Source: Ignavibacteriales bacterium UBA1304
Lineage (GTDB): Bacteria; Bacteroidota; Ignavibacteria; Ignavibacteriales; Ignavibacteriaceae
Assembly: GCA_002307295.1 (NCBI GenBank)
Contig: DBTY01000052.1
Span: 50,265-114,264, forward strand
DNA length: 64,000 nt
Direction: 5' to 3'
The notes under the pieces were generated by a model, which saw only the letters and a program-made list of their open reading frames with translations, made no database searches and was not told the origin of the DNA. Below, in pieces: positions 46,568 to 55,227 of the stretch (position 1 is the stretch's first letter; the number at the start of each line of letters is the position of its first letter). Position numbers and translations under genes: made by a program.

Positions 46568-47742
46568 TAGTGTTCATCTCCCGCAAATTCTTCTTTTTGA
46601 AGTTCGCTTTTTAGATAAAATGCGCCTTTAGAAACTATTCTATCCCCCTCGCGCAGTCCTTCTTTTATTTCAGCTCTGTTATCTGCAGAAGCTCCAACTA
46701 TAACTTTCCTCCGTTCAAATGTTGAATCGCTTGTTTGAACGAAAATATATTTCCCGTCAGTTTCAGTAAATAGCGCTTCTTCGGGCGCAGTAATTACTTT
46801 TTCATTTATGCCGACTGGTATTTTCAAATCGCCAAACATTTGCGTTTTCAGTTTGCCATTAACATTGTTAAATAAACTGCGGATGGTAATAGTTCTGGAT
46901 TGCTCGTCGACTGCATGTCCAACGTAAATTGTTTCGCCAGTAAATTTCACATCTTTATAAGCGGTAGTAGTGAATATTGCAGTTGTCTTTGGTTTTATTT
47001 TAACTAAATCTTTTTCATGGATTTGTCCGTCAATCCAGACTGAACTATTATCTACGACTTTAAAAGCGTTTGTAGTCGCATCAACAGACTGCCCAATTAC
47101 AACGTTCCTTTCAACTACAATGCCATTAATTGACGATTTAACAGGCAAAACCCCGGAAGTATGCCCTTTGGCGTTTTTATCGATTAAGATGTCTTCATCG
47201 CTTAAATCAGCAGAATGGATTTTTTTATCTTCAGCTTTGAATTCAGCAAGAGCTTTTTCGTATTCAGCCTGACTTTCTAACAACGCTTTTTCAGCGCTTA
47301 TTTTTTCAGCGAACAAAAGTTTTTGTCTTTCATAGTTCGATTTTTTAAAATCGAGCGCCGCTTTTGCAATTAAGAAATCGGCTTTAAGTTTGCCTACTTC
47401 CGGGCCTTCAATTGTCATCAGCGTTTGTCCGGCTTTTACAAAGTCGCCAATTTTAACGTATACCTTATGAACGCGTCCCTGAATGAGAGAGCCTATTTGC
47501 GCTTCATGGTCTTGATTTACAACTACTTTAGCAGCTATAGTGATAAAGCCTGCAAAAGGCCGTAATGAAGCTGTTTCAGTTTGCAAATTTAGGCTTTTTA
47601 TTGATTCTGCAGAAAGCTTAACAATCTGGCTATGCTCTTTTGTTTTTATTTCTTTTTTCTCTTCTTCTTTCTTTTGGCCGCATCCCAAAAAGGCAAACAT
47701 TAGAACGCTTAGGGCAATTAAAAATTTAATGTTGGTTTTCAT
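46567..47742 (-). CDS. RND efflux periplasmic adaptor, lipoprotein (CusB/CzcB family)
   Basis: Membrane-fusion protein of 391 residues linking the inner-membrane pump to the outer-membrane channel. A lipoprotein signal is present (MKTNIKFLIALSVLMFAFLGCG, with the cysteine at about 21) followed by a Lys/Glu-rich linker. The lipoyl/barrel-sandwich halves are visible as GSLIQGRVHKVYVKIGDFVK and VKSSINGIVVERNVVIGQSV, flanking an alpha-hairpin of about 75 residues. Beta-barrel and membrane-proximal domains follow. The start is ATG with GGAG upstream. It directly abuts the TolC-like gene and overlaps the pump gene by one base. Confidence 0.92.
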   Translation of the reverse strand: MKTNIKFLIALSVLMFAFLGCGQKKEEEKKEIKTKEHSQIVKLSAESIKSLNLQTETASLRPFAGFITIAAKVVVNQDHEAQIGSLIQGRVHKVYVKIGDFVKAGQTLMTIEGPEVGKLKADFLIAKAALDFKKSNYERQKLLFAEKISAEKALLESQAEYEKALAEFKAEDKKIHSADLSDEDILIDKNAKGHTSGVLPVKSSINGIVVERNVVIGQSVDATTNAFKVVDNSSVWIDGQIHEKDLVKIKPKTTAIFTTTAYKDVKFTGETIYVGHAVDEQSRTITIRSLFNNVNGKLKTQMFGDLKIPVGINEKVITAPEEALFTETDGKYIFVQTSDSTFERRKVIVGASADNRAEIKEGLREGDRIVSKGAFYLKSELQKEEFAGDEH

Positions 47743-49014
47743 TTATTTCTCCAATTCTGATTTATCAATAATATTTTGTCCGCTGATTTCTTCAATCCGG
47801 AATACTGACTGGTAGTAGCTAAACAAAGCTCCTACATAGCTATTTCTTGAATTTATTAAAGTTTGCTTTGCCTGCAGATACTCAAAATATGTCAGCTCGC
47901 CGGCATCATAACTTTTTATTGCGCTTTTGTGAATCTCCTCGGCCTGAGGCAATATATCGTTTGCATAAAGCTTTGCCTGTCTTGAGCAATTCTCAAAATC
48001 GGCAAAAGCATTTTTTAATTTTAAGGCTATTTCACTTTTAGCTAATAGAGCTTCAGACTCCGCAATTGACTGATTAGCGGTTGCAGTCTGGATATTTCCT
48101 TTTTGCTCAAACATAAACCAGAGCGGAACAGAAATGCCAAACGAAGCTCCGTAAAACCCATTGTTGCCGTCTCGCGTTTGTCTGAAATAGGATAGGTTTA
48201 TATTTGGTAGAAGAGACGACCAGGCGATATCCTTTTCTATGGAAGTTATTGTCTTAGTTAATTCAGAGGTTTTTATCTGAGGGTTAGTCTGATCAATTGA
48301 TTCATAGAGTCGCTCTAAAGTTATTTTGTAATCGGCAAAGGAAAGCGAATCGGTCAGCTCCCAACCGTAATCATAGTTTTGCCGTCCAAACCCAAGCGCA
48401 TAATTGAGTTCGGCCCAGGCAGTTGCGAATTCATTTTTTGCCGTTTCCAAATTGTTAAGCGCGTCAGCGTTTTGAACTTTGGCTGTTAACTTTTCAAGGT
48501 TTGTAGCTTCCCCGGCTATTTGCCCGACTTCAGTTTTCTTAAAAAATGCTTCCGATATTTTTAGATTCTCTTCTGCATATTTTACCTGATGTTGTTTTGC
48601 CAAGACTCTGTAATAGCTTGTTTTGACCTGGTTGGTAAGGGTTAGTTTTGTCAGTTCCAGATTGTAAACGGCAATCTCTTTCTCTTTGTTAAGTCTGCTT
48701 CCTTTTAGGAAGTAGATATAAGGAAATTCGATTGATTGCTTTACTTCAAAAGTTCTCTCGCCAAAATTACTTAACCCGCTGTTAACAGGCGTATACTGAT
48801 AGCTGACGCCAATCTCAGGCTGGGGCAGAGAGATTCCGCTCCAAAATCTGCCATCAGTTGCCGAAATGTTCTCCGTCGCTTTTTTTATATTTGCGTTGTT
48901 AGATAATGCGATATTAACGGCTTCGTGCAGACTTAATCTTTTTGCATTAATCTGCCCAAAGACGCAAAACGGCGCCAACGAGAATAATAATAGTCGTGCG
49001 CATATTTTCTCCAA
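47743..49014 (-). CDS. TolC-family outer-membrane efflux protein
   Basis: Outer-membrane channel of the tripartite pump, 423 residues with signal peptide (KICARLLLFSLAPFCVFGQ) and two OEP repeats rich in long amphipathic helices (LSLHEAVNIALSNNANIKKA, and LYANDILPQAEEIHKSAIKS near the end). The in-frame start available is TTG at 49014, without a strong ribosome-binding site. A well-spaced GGAG plus ATG at 49003 is out of frame and would yield only 18 codons. The true start is therefore uncertain, and a sequencing indel near the start cannot be excluded. The gene is first of the three efflux genes and lies 81 bp after the small exported protein. Confidence 0.9.
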   Translation of the reverse strand: MEKICARLLLFSLAPFCVFGQINAKRLSLHEAVNIALSNNANIKKATENISATDGRFWSGISLPQPEIGVSYQYTPVNSGLSNFGERTFEVKQSIEFPYIYFLKGSRLNKEKEIAVYNLELTKLTLTNQVKTSYYRVLAKQHQVKYAEENLKISEAFFKKTEVGQIAGEATNLEKLTAKVQNADALNNLETAKNEFATAWAELNYALGFGRQNYDYGWELTDSLSFADYKITLERLYESIDQTNPQIKTSELTKTITSIEKDIAWSSLLPNINLSYFRQTRDGNNGFYGASFGISVPLWFMFEQKGNIQTATANQSIAESEALLAKSEIALKLKNAFADFENCSRQAKLYANDILPQAEEIHKSAIKSYDAGELTYFEYLQAKQTLINSRNSYVGALFSYYQSVFRIEEISGQNIIDKSELEK

Positions 49015-49095
49015 TATATATTTAAATACTTGTCTGTTTTATGTAGATATATTTAAACCCCGTTTTGTGGGATTTAACAAGAAGAATAGAAAGTA

Positions 49096-49449
49096 TTAAA
49101 TCAGAAGGGATCTGTTTTGGAGATAAATTCCGGGGGATTCTTTTATGGTAGAAAAACTCTTAGGGTCGGGATTTATAAGCAATAATTTAGTTTGCGCCGT
49201 TTTATAGATGCAATGGAAGCAAATTACTTTATTGACCCCTATTTTGAACGTGTGGCTTTTGGAATCTTTACTTGTTTTAGCTGTCGCAGTTTTTACAATT
49301 TTGCAATAGTCGTAATTGCCATGGTTAAATTCAGAAAAACCAGAAATACCTACTTCAGATTGTAGAAAAATAAAAACAAGAGCCGTTGAAATTATAATAG
49401 CAACCGCTTTTGAGCTTATAGTATTCAAGGATTTCTGATATAAAGGCAT
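49096..49449 (-). CDS. Small exported protein with Cys/His motif heading the efflux operon
   Basis: A 117-residue protein that I cannot place in a named family with confidence. Residues 12-35 are hydrophobic (SSKAVAIIISTALVFIFLQS) and act as a signal peptide or anchor. The mature part has NHGNYDYCKIV and later CFHCIYKTAQT, so three cysteines and two histidines could bind metal or form a disulfide. It is on the same strand 81 bp upstream of the TolC-like gene, where small metal-responsive exported proteins often sit in Bacteroidota efflux operons. A role in metal sensing or chaperoning is inference. No good ribosome-binding site is visible at the ATG, so the start and even the gene carry some doubt. 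Confidence 0.6.
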   Translation of the reverse strand: MPLYQKSLNTISSKAVAIIISTALVFIFLQSEVGISGFSEFNHGNYDYCKIVKTATAKTSKDSKSHTFKIGVNKVICFHCIYKTAQTKLLLINPDPKSFSTIKESPGIYLQNRSLLI

Positions 49450-49773
49450 TTATTATTTTGTAAAGCTGTAATGATGAATTATGTATTTTAATTGGCTGCA
49501 AACAAAAAAGGCAATTCCACGCATCGCAATATTTAACTAATCTTGCATATTTGCTAAGGAATAAGTTATTGCTTTGGTTAAACGAATATCGTCTATGCGA
49601 TCTAATAATTAAAACATACTTAATTTATTTTTTGTTATCAAGTCATTAATTGTCAGATCAATGCGCGCAAGTTTTTTACTCTAACATCGTCTAAATATTT
49701 AGTTAAAGAAATTTTCTTTTTAGAGAGAATTTGGACGCTAATTATTATAAGTAAAAAAAATCTGGAGATTAAT
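49450..49773. promoter_or_regulatory. Divergent intergenic region between the efflux operon and a T9SS cargo gene
   Basis: 324 bp, AT-rich, with no convincing ORF or structured RNA. It must contain the promoter of the efflux operon on the minus strand and that of the repetitive cargo protein on the plus strand. CTGGAGATTAAT before 49774 is a good ribosome-binding site. Confidence 0.4.
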
Positions 49774-51354
49774 ATGTTAAATTTAAGAAAAATAGCGCAT
49801 GGCTTAACCGCGGTTTTAATAGGCGCGATGACGATGGTTCCGTTTGGGCTGATTGATGCGCAGTCGTATACTCAAAACGGAGGAACGGCTACAAAAACAA
49901 ATGAAAACTTTACAGGCACGTCGACAGACGAATCCGGCGTGCTGGTTAAAAATTCCGGGACGCTTACAATGACAAATTGCACAGTAACGACTTCCGGCAA
50001 TACTTCGTCTTCTGATAACAGCAGTTTTTATGGATTAAACGCAGGAGTATTGGCGTCGTCAGGCAAAATTACTATGACTGGCGGAACAGTTACCACAACC
50101 GGAAGCGGAGCCAACGGGGTTTTTGCTTATGGAAGTTCTGGGTCGGTTGTAATTTCTGATGTTACTGTGAAATGCACAGGGCAGTATGCCCACGCAGTAA
50201 TGGCTTCGGGCGGAGGCAGTCTGACAGTTACTAACGTAAATATGTCAACCGCTGGGACAAATTCCGGCGCAATAGCCACAGACCGCGGCGGCGGAACTCT
50301 GATTGTTACCGGAGGAACTGTAACTACATCCGGCAAAGATTCTCCTGGTATTTATTCGACTGGCACAGTCACAGTAGCCGACGCTACGATTACGGCTACA
50401 GGCGCGGAAGGGGCGGTTATTGAAGGATTAAATACTGTAAACCTGACAAATGTAAATCTGAAAGGCGGAGCTCAAACATACGGCGGCGCGCTGATTGTAC
50501 AAAGTATGTCTGGCGACGCTTCGACCGGAACGTCTACTTTTATTATGAACGCTGGCTCTTTTACAGCTACGCAGGGGCCTCTCTTTTTTGTAACTAATAA
50601 CTCGGCGGATATAAAACTAACAGGAGTTTCTCTTAGTGTTGCATCAGGAACATTAATCGATGCAGCCGGAACCTCCAGATGGGGGACGACTGGTAAAAAC
50701 GGCGGATTGGTTACTTTTGTTGCAGATAGACAAGCATTAAACGGCAACATAGTAATTGATAGTTACAGTACTTTTAATGGAACGCTCAAAGATACTTCGG
50801 TTCTAACGGGGGCTATAAACAATGCCAATACTGCAAGTTCTGCTGCGCTAACAATGGACGCCACAAGCTCCTGGACGCTGACTGGCGACTCTTATTTAGG
50901 CAGCTTGTCCAACAGCGCAGGAATATCCGGGACTACCGTTACTAATATAACCGGAAACGGCCATAATGTTTATTATAATTCAAGCTTATCGGCAAACAGT
51001 TATCTTGGCGGAAGTACATATACGCTGGTTAATGGAGGAAAATTAACGCCTGGAACTACTACTGACGTTAAAGGAAGCTCTACTTTACCAACTAACTGGA
51101 ACTTAAATCAAAACTATCCGAACCCTTTTAATCCAAGCACAGTTATTGGATATCAGGTTCCGAAAACCGGACAGGTTAGTTTACGGGTCTTTGATATTTT
51201 GGGCAGGGAAGTAGCTGTTTTAGTTAATGGAACTCAGCAGGCGGGCGCATATAGCGTATCATTCAACGCAAAAAACTTACCAAGCGGAACTTACGTTTAT
51301 AGAATTAGCGGAGATAATTTTTCTATGGCTAAGAAAATGCTTTTAGTAAAATAG
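49774..51354 (+). CDS. Repetitive beta-strand adhesin-like protein with T9SS sorting domain
   Basis: A 526-residue exported protein with signal peptide (LRKIAHGLTAVLIGAMTMVP). From about 30 to 430 it consists of short Ser/Thr/Gly-rich beta-strand repeats of the kind GTLTMTNCTVTTSG, GKITMTGGTVTTTGSGANG and GGTLIVTGGTVTTSGKDS, which should fold as a parallel beta-helix or solenoid. The C-terminus (about 443-526; NYPNPFNPSTVIGYQVPKTG, FSMAKKMLLVK) is a type A T9SS sorting domain diverged from the two near 39-40 kb. The repeats resemble autotransporter and adhesin passengers from other phyla, so acquisition of the passenger by transfer and fusion to a local sorting tail is possible. Binding target unknown. 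Confidence 0.8.
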   Translation: MLNLRKIAHGLTAVLIGAMTMVPFGLIDAQSYTQNGGTATKTNENFTGTSTDESGVLVKNSGTLTMTNCTVTTSGNTSSSDNSSFYGLNAGVLASSGKITMTGGTVTTTGSGANGVFAYGSSGSVVISDVTVKCTGQYAHAVMASGGGSLTVTNVNMSTAGTNSGAIATDRGGGTLIVTGGTVTTSGKDSPGIYSTGTVTVADATITATGAEGAVIEGLNTVNLTNVNLKGGAQTYGGALIVQSMSGDASTGTSTFIMNAGSFTATQGPLFFVTNNSADIKLTGVSLSVASGTLIDAAGTSRWGTTGKNGGLVTFVADRQALNGNIVIDSYSTFNGTLKDTSVLTGAINNANTASSAALTMDATSSWTLTGDSYLGSLSNSAGISGTTVTNITGNGHNVYYNSSLSANSYLGGSTYTLVNGGKLTPGTTTDVKGSSTLPTNWNLNQNYPNPFNPSTVIGYQVPKTGQVSLRVFDILGREVAVLVNGTQQAGAYSVSFNAKNLPSGTYVYRISGDNFSMAKKMLLVK

Positions 51355-51368
51355 AATATGACTAAAAA

Positions 51369-51427
51369 CCCTTTCTTAATTCTTATTTTTAATTGAAGTA
51401 GAGGATTAAGAAAGGGAAGTATTTTTA
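51369..51427 (+). terminator. Terminator between convergent genes
   Basis: CCCTTTCTTAAT (51369-51380) and ATTAAGAAAGGG (51405-51416) form a perfect 12-bp stem over a 24-nt loop, followed by AAGTATTTTT. It lies just after the repetitive cargo gene and before the convergent gene ending at 51448. Confidence 0.75.
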
Positions 51428-51447
51428 ATCTAAAAATGCGGCTAATC

Positions 51448-52236
51448 TTAATCGCGGGTTAAGGTTTCCTTAAATTTTGCCAATATCTGGATAGTTGAAA
51501 GAGATTTATAATCCGGGTTTTTGCTCATAAACGATTTGTTCCAGTTAAGAGCTTTTGCTCTGAAAGCCTCGTTGTTAGAGCTTATCCAGGCGTTTTTATA
51601 CATCTCCATGCATTTATTGCACCAGTTTTTATATGTATGGACTCCCTCTAGAACTTTGCTGACTGAAAGAGTTGAATCCTGCGAAACGATATAATTAGCA
51701 TAATCTTCCCGTTTAAGAGAAATGATACGGCAATAAGTTCCGCCTGTAACTCTTCCTGTGTTGGTAACTCCCTTCTTGAACAAATAAATATAACCGGTTC
51801 CGTCGCCTTCCATATCTTCCCAGATTTCGCCGTCCAAAGGGAAAATGAATGACGATTGACCTTTAATATAACGGCCAATTTCGCAAAGAGCTTTTACATA
51901 AGAAACATGATCGTTTTTCTTTAAATATTTTACCGCTTCAATCTGGTCTCCGGCGTCGGTTACCCAGCTTTGAAGCTGGTCGATTGAAGCGTCGGCGACA
52001 ATAACATGCAGATTTTTACCTATTGGGCTGCTGTTAATTGAATATGTGCATATTTTAGCCTTATACGGCCAGCCTTCAAAAACAGTATCTCTGCATTCCT
52101 GTTCAACGTAAGGTTTTGTGTTTAGCATTTGCCTAAGCGGAGTAAAATTAAAAGCAGTATCGGTTGAAGTTCCTTCCTGAGCTAAAAGAGCTATAGGAAG
52201 CGTTAAAGCTGCAAACAACATTCTGACTATTTTCAT
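51448..52236 (-). CDS. Secreted protein of unknown function
   Basis: A 262-residue protein with a signal peptide (MKIVRMLFAALTLPIALLAQ) and no family that I recognise. The ATG has a strong AAGGAG site. The mature part is soluble and mixed alpha/beta, with cysteines in YVEQECRDTVFE, KAKICTYSI and a CNKCMEMY pair near residue 210, and an acidic segment LDGEIWEDMEGDGTGYIYLF. It is followed on the same strand by no gene, and its upstream neighbour, a methyltransferase, is only 43 bp away, so the two may be cotranscribed. No functional link is evident. Confidence 0.7.
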   Translation of the reverse strand: MKIVRMLFAALTLPIALLAQEGTSTDTAFNFTPLRQMLNTKPYVEQECRDTVFEGWPYKAKICTYSINSSPIGKNLHVIVADASIDQLQSWVTDAGDQIEAVKYLKKNDHVSYVKALCEIGRYIKGQSSFIFPLDGEIWEDMEGDGTGYIYLFKKGVTNTGRVTGGTYCRIISLKREDYANYIVSQDSTLSVSKVLEGVHTYKNWCNKCMEMYKNAWISSNNEAFRAKALNWNKSFMSKNPDYKSLSTIQILAKFKETLTRD

Positions 52237-52279
52237 AATTTTACTCCTTAGTCGTAATTTTTATTTAAAGGACGCTGAT

Positions 52280-53029
52280 TTACTTCCCCGGTTTTTTGAA
52301 CAGCGTGTTTAATACTTCTACTGTGATATTAACAATGCTGCCGTTTGGGGATACCTTATACTTCTCAAGAATAGATTTGGATGTATTTTTTATCAGGTTT
52401 TTATAAGCTTCGTCATAACTGCGCGGATAAGTAAAACGGCTTCTAAATGATTTCCCTTTTTCGAAACCATATTCGGCAAAAAGGTTATTTAGTTCGCTTT
52501 GGCGGTAAAAGTGCACATGTCCGTTGAGCGTAAGTTTTTGAAAGCGGTCAATAAAGTCTAATTTATCCTCGTTAAAAGTAACTGGATCGGCAACAACAAC
52601 AAAACCGCCCGGTTCAAGAACCCGGTTTAATTCGTTTACGATGAATGCTTCATCATGAAGGTGATGGAATGCAAACCGCGAAAACACTCCGGCAAACGAA
52701 TTATTATCAAAAGGAAGTCTAATTCCGTCATAAGACTTAAAGCTTAGATTACTAATTTGTCGTTTTTGTCTTATTTCTTCATCTTGCTGAATGCAGTTAG
52801 ACGCAATATCTAATCCGGTGACCGATATTTCCGGGAAACGGTCCGCAAGTTCAAAGGCTATATATCCTTTCCCTGTGCCAAGGTCTAAATAGCGTTTATT
52901 TGGCTGGATTGAGACCATTTCTATAAGATTATCGATATGGTCGGAATTGGAATCAATTCGTATATATTCTTCTGAAGGAAGTTTATTATCAGAGCCAGGG
53001 ATGGTTTTTTTTATAATGCCATTTGGCAT
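52280..53029 (-). CDS. Class I SAM-dependent methyltransferase
   Basis: Cytoplasmic methyltransferase of about 249 residues from the ATG at 53029. A longer frame opens with TTG at 53062 but adds an unconvincing extension. The Rossmann motifs are clear: motif I YLDLGTGKGYIAFELA, the acidic end of strand two in VTGLDIAS, motif II region DGIRLPFDNNSFAGVFSRFA and HHLHDEAFIVNELNRVLEPG, typical of UbiE/type-11 enzymes. Substrate is unknown; UbiE-like enzymes act on quinones, but many relatives act on other small molecules. It precedes the secreted unknown gene by 43 bp. Confidence 0.8.
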   Translation of the reverse strand: MPNGIIKKTIPGSDNKLPSEEYIRIDSNSDHIDNLIEMVSIQPNKRYLDLGTGKGYIAFELADRFPEISVTGLDIASNCIQQDEEIRQKRQISNLSFKSYDGIRLPFDNNSFAGVFSRFAFHHLHDEAFIVNELNRVLEPGGFVVVADPVTFNEDKLDFIDRFQKLTLNGHVHFYRQSELNNLFAEYGFEKGKSFRSRFTYPRSYDEAYKNLIKNTSKSILEKYKVSPNGSIVNITVEVLNTLFKKPGK

Positions 53030-53280
53030 AAAATTTCTTTCGTTATCAATTGTAGCAAACAAAACAGAACCTTAATTTTAATTCTTACCCCGATCATTTT
53101 TTTATTTTCGTTACGCTTTTCCGGGGACGTTTAAAAGAAATATCGAACCAAAATCTAGTAAATCTTTTAAGCGGTTAAGCGTATTGGTGTTCAGCTTATT
53201 AATTGTGTCTTCCCCAAGGCAAATATAGCTGATCAAATTTTAGAGTCCAAACGTAAAGGTTTTGCCGGACAAAATCAATT

Positions 53281-53817
53281 TTATCTTTTGCTTTCTGTTA
53301 GTATTTTGCCGTCGGCAATATCAATAACATCCTGACGTCTGATTTTCGAGTCGTTGCCATCGCCGACTAAAAATTCTTCCGTCATCCTGTCCACAAATAA
53401 TATTCCGTCAAGGTGGTCAATTTCATGTTGAAAGCATCTTGCAAGGCGGTCTGTACGCTCGACAATAAACTCTTCGCCGTCTCTGTTTTGGAATTTTACC
53501 TTAACATAATCATAGCGTTTTACTAAGCCGAAGTAACCGGGCAATGAAAGACATCCTTCATAATCGGTCTGTTCGCCTTCTGAAGCTATTATTTCCGGGT
53601 TAATTAATTCGAAGTATTCTTTATCATAGTCAATTACTATAATTCTTTTCAGTACGCTTATTTGATTTGCAGCAATTGCTGCTCCATTTGAACTGCTTTT
53701 TAAGGTTTTAGCCATGCTGTTTATCAGCGTATGAAGTTTTCCGTGGAAAACAGTAACTGGTTTAGCGTTTTGCCTCAAGACGGGGTCGCCAAAACTGACA
53801 ATTTTTAATTTACTCAT
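53281..53817 (-). CDS. def: Peptide deformylase
   Basis: Metalloenzyme removing the formyl group from nascent N-terminal methionine, 178 residues. Motif II EGCLSLPG (C89) and motif III QHEIDHLDG (H131, E132, H135) supply the metal ligands and catalytic glutamate. Motif I reads GAAIAANQ (45-52) instead of the usual GxGxAAxQ, with alanine replacing the second glycine. The catalytic glutamine Q52 is kept, so activity is likely. The neighbours (methyltransferase and cysK) do not form an obvious functional set, and the usual fmt partner is not in the window. Confidence 0.93.
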   Translation of the reverse strand: MSKLKIVSFGDPVLRQNAKPVTVFHGKLHTLINSMAKTLKSSSNGAAIAANQISVLKRIIVIDYDKEYFELINPEIIASEGEQTDYEGCLSLPGYFGLVKRYDYVKVKFQNRDGEEFIVERTDRLARCFQHEIDHLDGILFVDRMTEEFLVGDGNDSKIRRQDVIDIADGKILTESKR

Positions 53818-53991
53818 GCATCAATCCGGATTTTATGGAACAACAAATAGTAATTCTTGCAAAACAGCAGAATATCCCGCTTTTTAATGAATTGGTATTT
53901 TATATTTGTCGCTATACAAAGCTAATTTATATTTAGAAAAAAATCAATTTTTAGTCTGCAAAATTAACGGCAAACCTGAAAACCGCGGTTT

Positions 53992-54045
53992 TAAAATAAA
54001 AAACGGAGCAAAGGTTTTACCTGGTATGACAAGTAAAACGCTCCG
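53992..54045 (-). terminator. Rho-independent terminator downstream of cysK
   Basis: On the minus strand a stem of CGGAGC plus GTTTTAC against GTAAAAC plus GCTCCG (54004-54045, with a 4-nt bulge) is followed by TTTTTTATTTT (53993-54003). It lies about 55 bp after the cysK stop. Confidence 0.8.
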
Positions 54046-54100
54046 CTCCATTGAGGTTAGATAATGCAAAATCTATCGTTATAACTGCATAATTGAAGAA

Positions 54101-55015
54101 TTAGTCGAATAAACCTTCAACTGACAAATATCTTTCTCCGGTATCGTAGCTAAACGTAAGAACTACGCTCCCTTCAGGAATTTCGTCAATTTTTTTTGCG
54201 ATTGCGGCAAAAGACGCGCCTGAAGAAATACCGACAAAAACGCCTTCTTCTTTTGCGGCTCTTACTGCATAGCTATAAGCTTCGTCTTTAGTTATGCGGA
54301 TAATCCCGTCAAGTATTTTGGTATTTAGTACGCTTGGAACAAATCCGGGAGCCAAGCCCTGCAATGGGTGAGGTCCAGGCGTTCCGCCGCTTAAGACAGG
54401 CGAAGCGTCAGGCTCTACGGCATAAACTTTTAATTTTGGGAAATGTTTTTTTAATACTTCGGCTACGCCGGTAATATGTCCGCCGGTTCCGACTCCTGAA
54501 ATAAGAAAATCAATTCCGTTTGGAAAATCTTTAAGTATTTCTTCCGCAGTAGCGGTGCGGTGAATTTCGGTATTAGACGGATTGTCAAATTGCATTGGAA
54601 TCCAATAATTTTCATTAGCCGCGGCAAGTTCTTTAGCTTTTGCAATGGCTCCGCCCATTCCTTTTTCGCGCGGGGTTAGTTCTAATTTTGCGCCATAAGC
54701 GGTCATTAATCTGCGGCGTTCAAGGGACATGGATTCTGGCATTACAATGATAATAGGGTAGCCTTTTACTGCCGCTACCAACGCAAGACCAATGCCTGTG
54801 TTGCCGGAAGTCGGCTCTACTATTACGCTGTTTTTGTTTAATAATCCTTTCTTTTCGGCGTCTTCTATCATCGAAATTGCAATTCTGTCTTTTATGCTTC
54901 CGCCTGGATTAGTTTTCTCTAATTTAGTCCAGACTTCAATCTTTTTGTTATAAAGTTTGTTAATACGCACGTGCGGGGTATTACCAACGGTTTCAAGAAT
55001 ATTGTTCGCTTTCAT
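54101..55015 (-). CDS. cysK: Cysteine synthase (O-acetylserine sulfhydrylase)
   Basis: PLP-dependent enzyme forming L-cysteine from O-acetylserine and sulfide. The 304-residue protein carries the cofactor lysine K42 in NPGGSIKDRIA, the substrate loop EPTSGNTGIGLA, the phosphate loop GVGTGGHITG and the late motif GISSGASFAAI. It closely matches CysK rather than cystathionine beta-synthase, as it has no CBS domains. The minus-strand transcript begins far upstream and includes a Cys-rich leader peptide (55147-55227) and an intrinsic terminator (55084-55117), which point to control by cysteine supply through attenuation. AAAAGGA lies ten bases before the ATG. Confidence 0.95.
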   Translation of the reverse strand: MKANNILETVGNTPHVRINKLYNKKIEVWTKLEKTNPGGSIKDRIAISMIEDAEKKGLLNKNSVIVEPTSGNTGIGLALVAAVKGYPIIIVMPESMSLERRRLMTAYGAKLELTPREKGMGGAIAKAKELAAANENYWIPMQFDNPSNTEIHRTATAEEILKDFPNGIDFLISGVGTGGHITGVAEVLKKHFPKLKVYAVEPDASPVLSGGTPGPHPLQGLAPGFVPSVLNTKILDGIIRITKDEAYSYAVRAAKEEGVFVGISSGASFAAIAKKIDEIPEGSVVLTFSYDTGERYLSVEGLFD

Positions 55016-55083
55016 TTTACTAGTCCTTTTTTATTTGTTAAATGTTAATTTCACTGAAAAAGTTCACTATTTGTTTAAAACTA

Positions 55084-55117
55084 AAAAGCCCTTCCAGATT
55101 CCTCTGGAAGGGCTTTT
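55084..55117 (-). promoter_or_regulatory. Attenuator terminator hairpin in the cysK leader
   Basis: A perfect 14-bp stem (55084-55097 with 55104-55117; 6-nt loop) lies between the leader peptide and cysK, about 68 bp before the cysK ATG. On the minus strand it is followed by a short U-run, so it would terminate transcription before cysK. The distal arm, read on the + strand as CCTCTGGAA (55101-55109), can alternatively pair with leader segments TTCCA (55155-55159) and GAGG (55165-55168), a 9-bp antiterminator with a 5-nt bulge. The arrangement fits ribosome-position-dependent attenuation. Evidence is structural only. Confidence 0.75.
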
Positions 55118-55146
55118 ATTAAATAATAATTTAAAATTCTATAATA

Positions 55147-55227
55147 TTATAATATTCCACTCCTGAGGCTTACAAAGATGCAGCTTGAACAACAACAAAT
55201 TGATATGGAGTAGAATTTTTGTGACAT
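55147..55227 (-). CDS. Cysteine-rich leader peptide upstream of cysK
   Basis: A 26-codon ORF on the cysK strand starting ATG at 55227 and stopping TAA at 55147-55149. The peptide begins MSQKFYSISICCCSSC and continues IFVSLRSGIL. Four of 26 codons are cysteine, at 11-13 (TGT TGT TGT) and 16 (TGC), which is most unlikely by chance directly in front of a cysteine-biosynthesis gene. The stop lies 30 bp before the terminator stem. Stalling at the Cys codons would leave codons 19-24 free to form the antiterminator; translation to the stop would cover them and allow termination. The ribosome-binding site is weak (AAAAAAG, about 5 nt upstream). Leader-peptide cysteine attenuation is known in mycobacteria; I do not know of a described case in this phylum. 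Confidence 0.75.
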   Translation of the reverse strand: MSQKFYSISICCCSSCIFVSLRSGIL

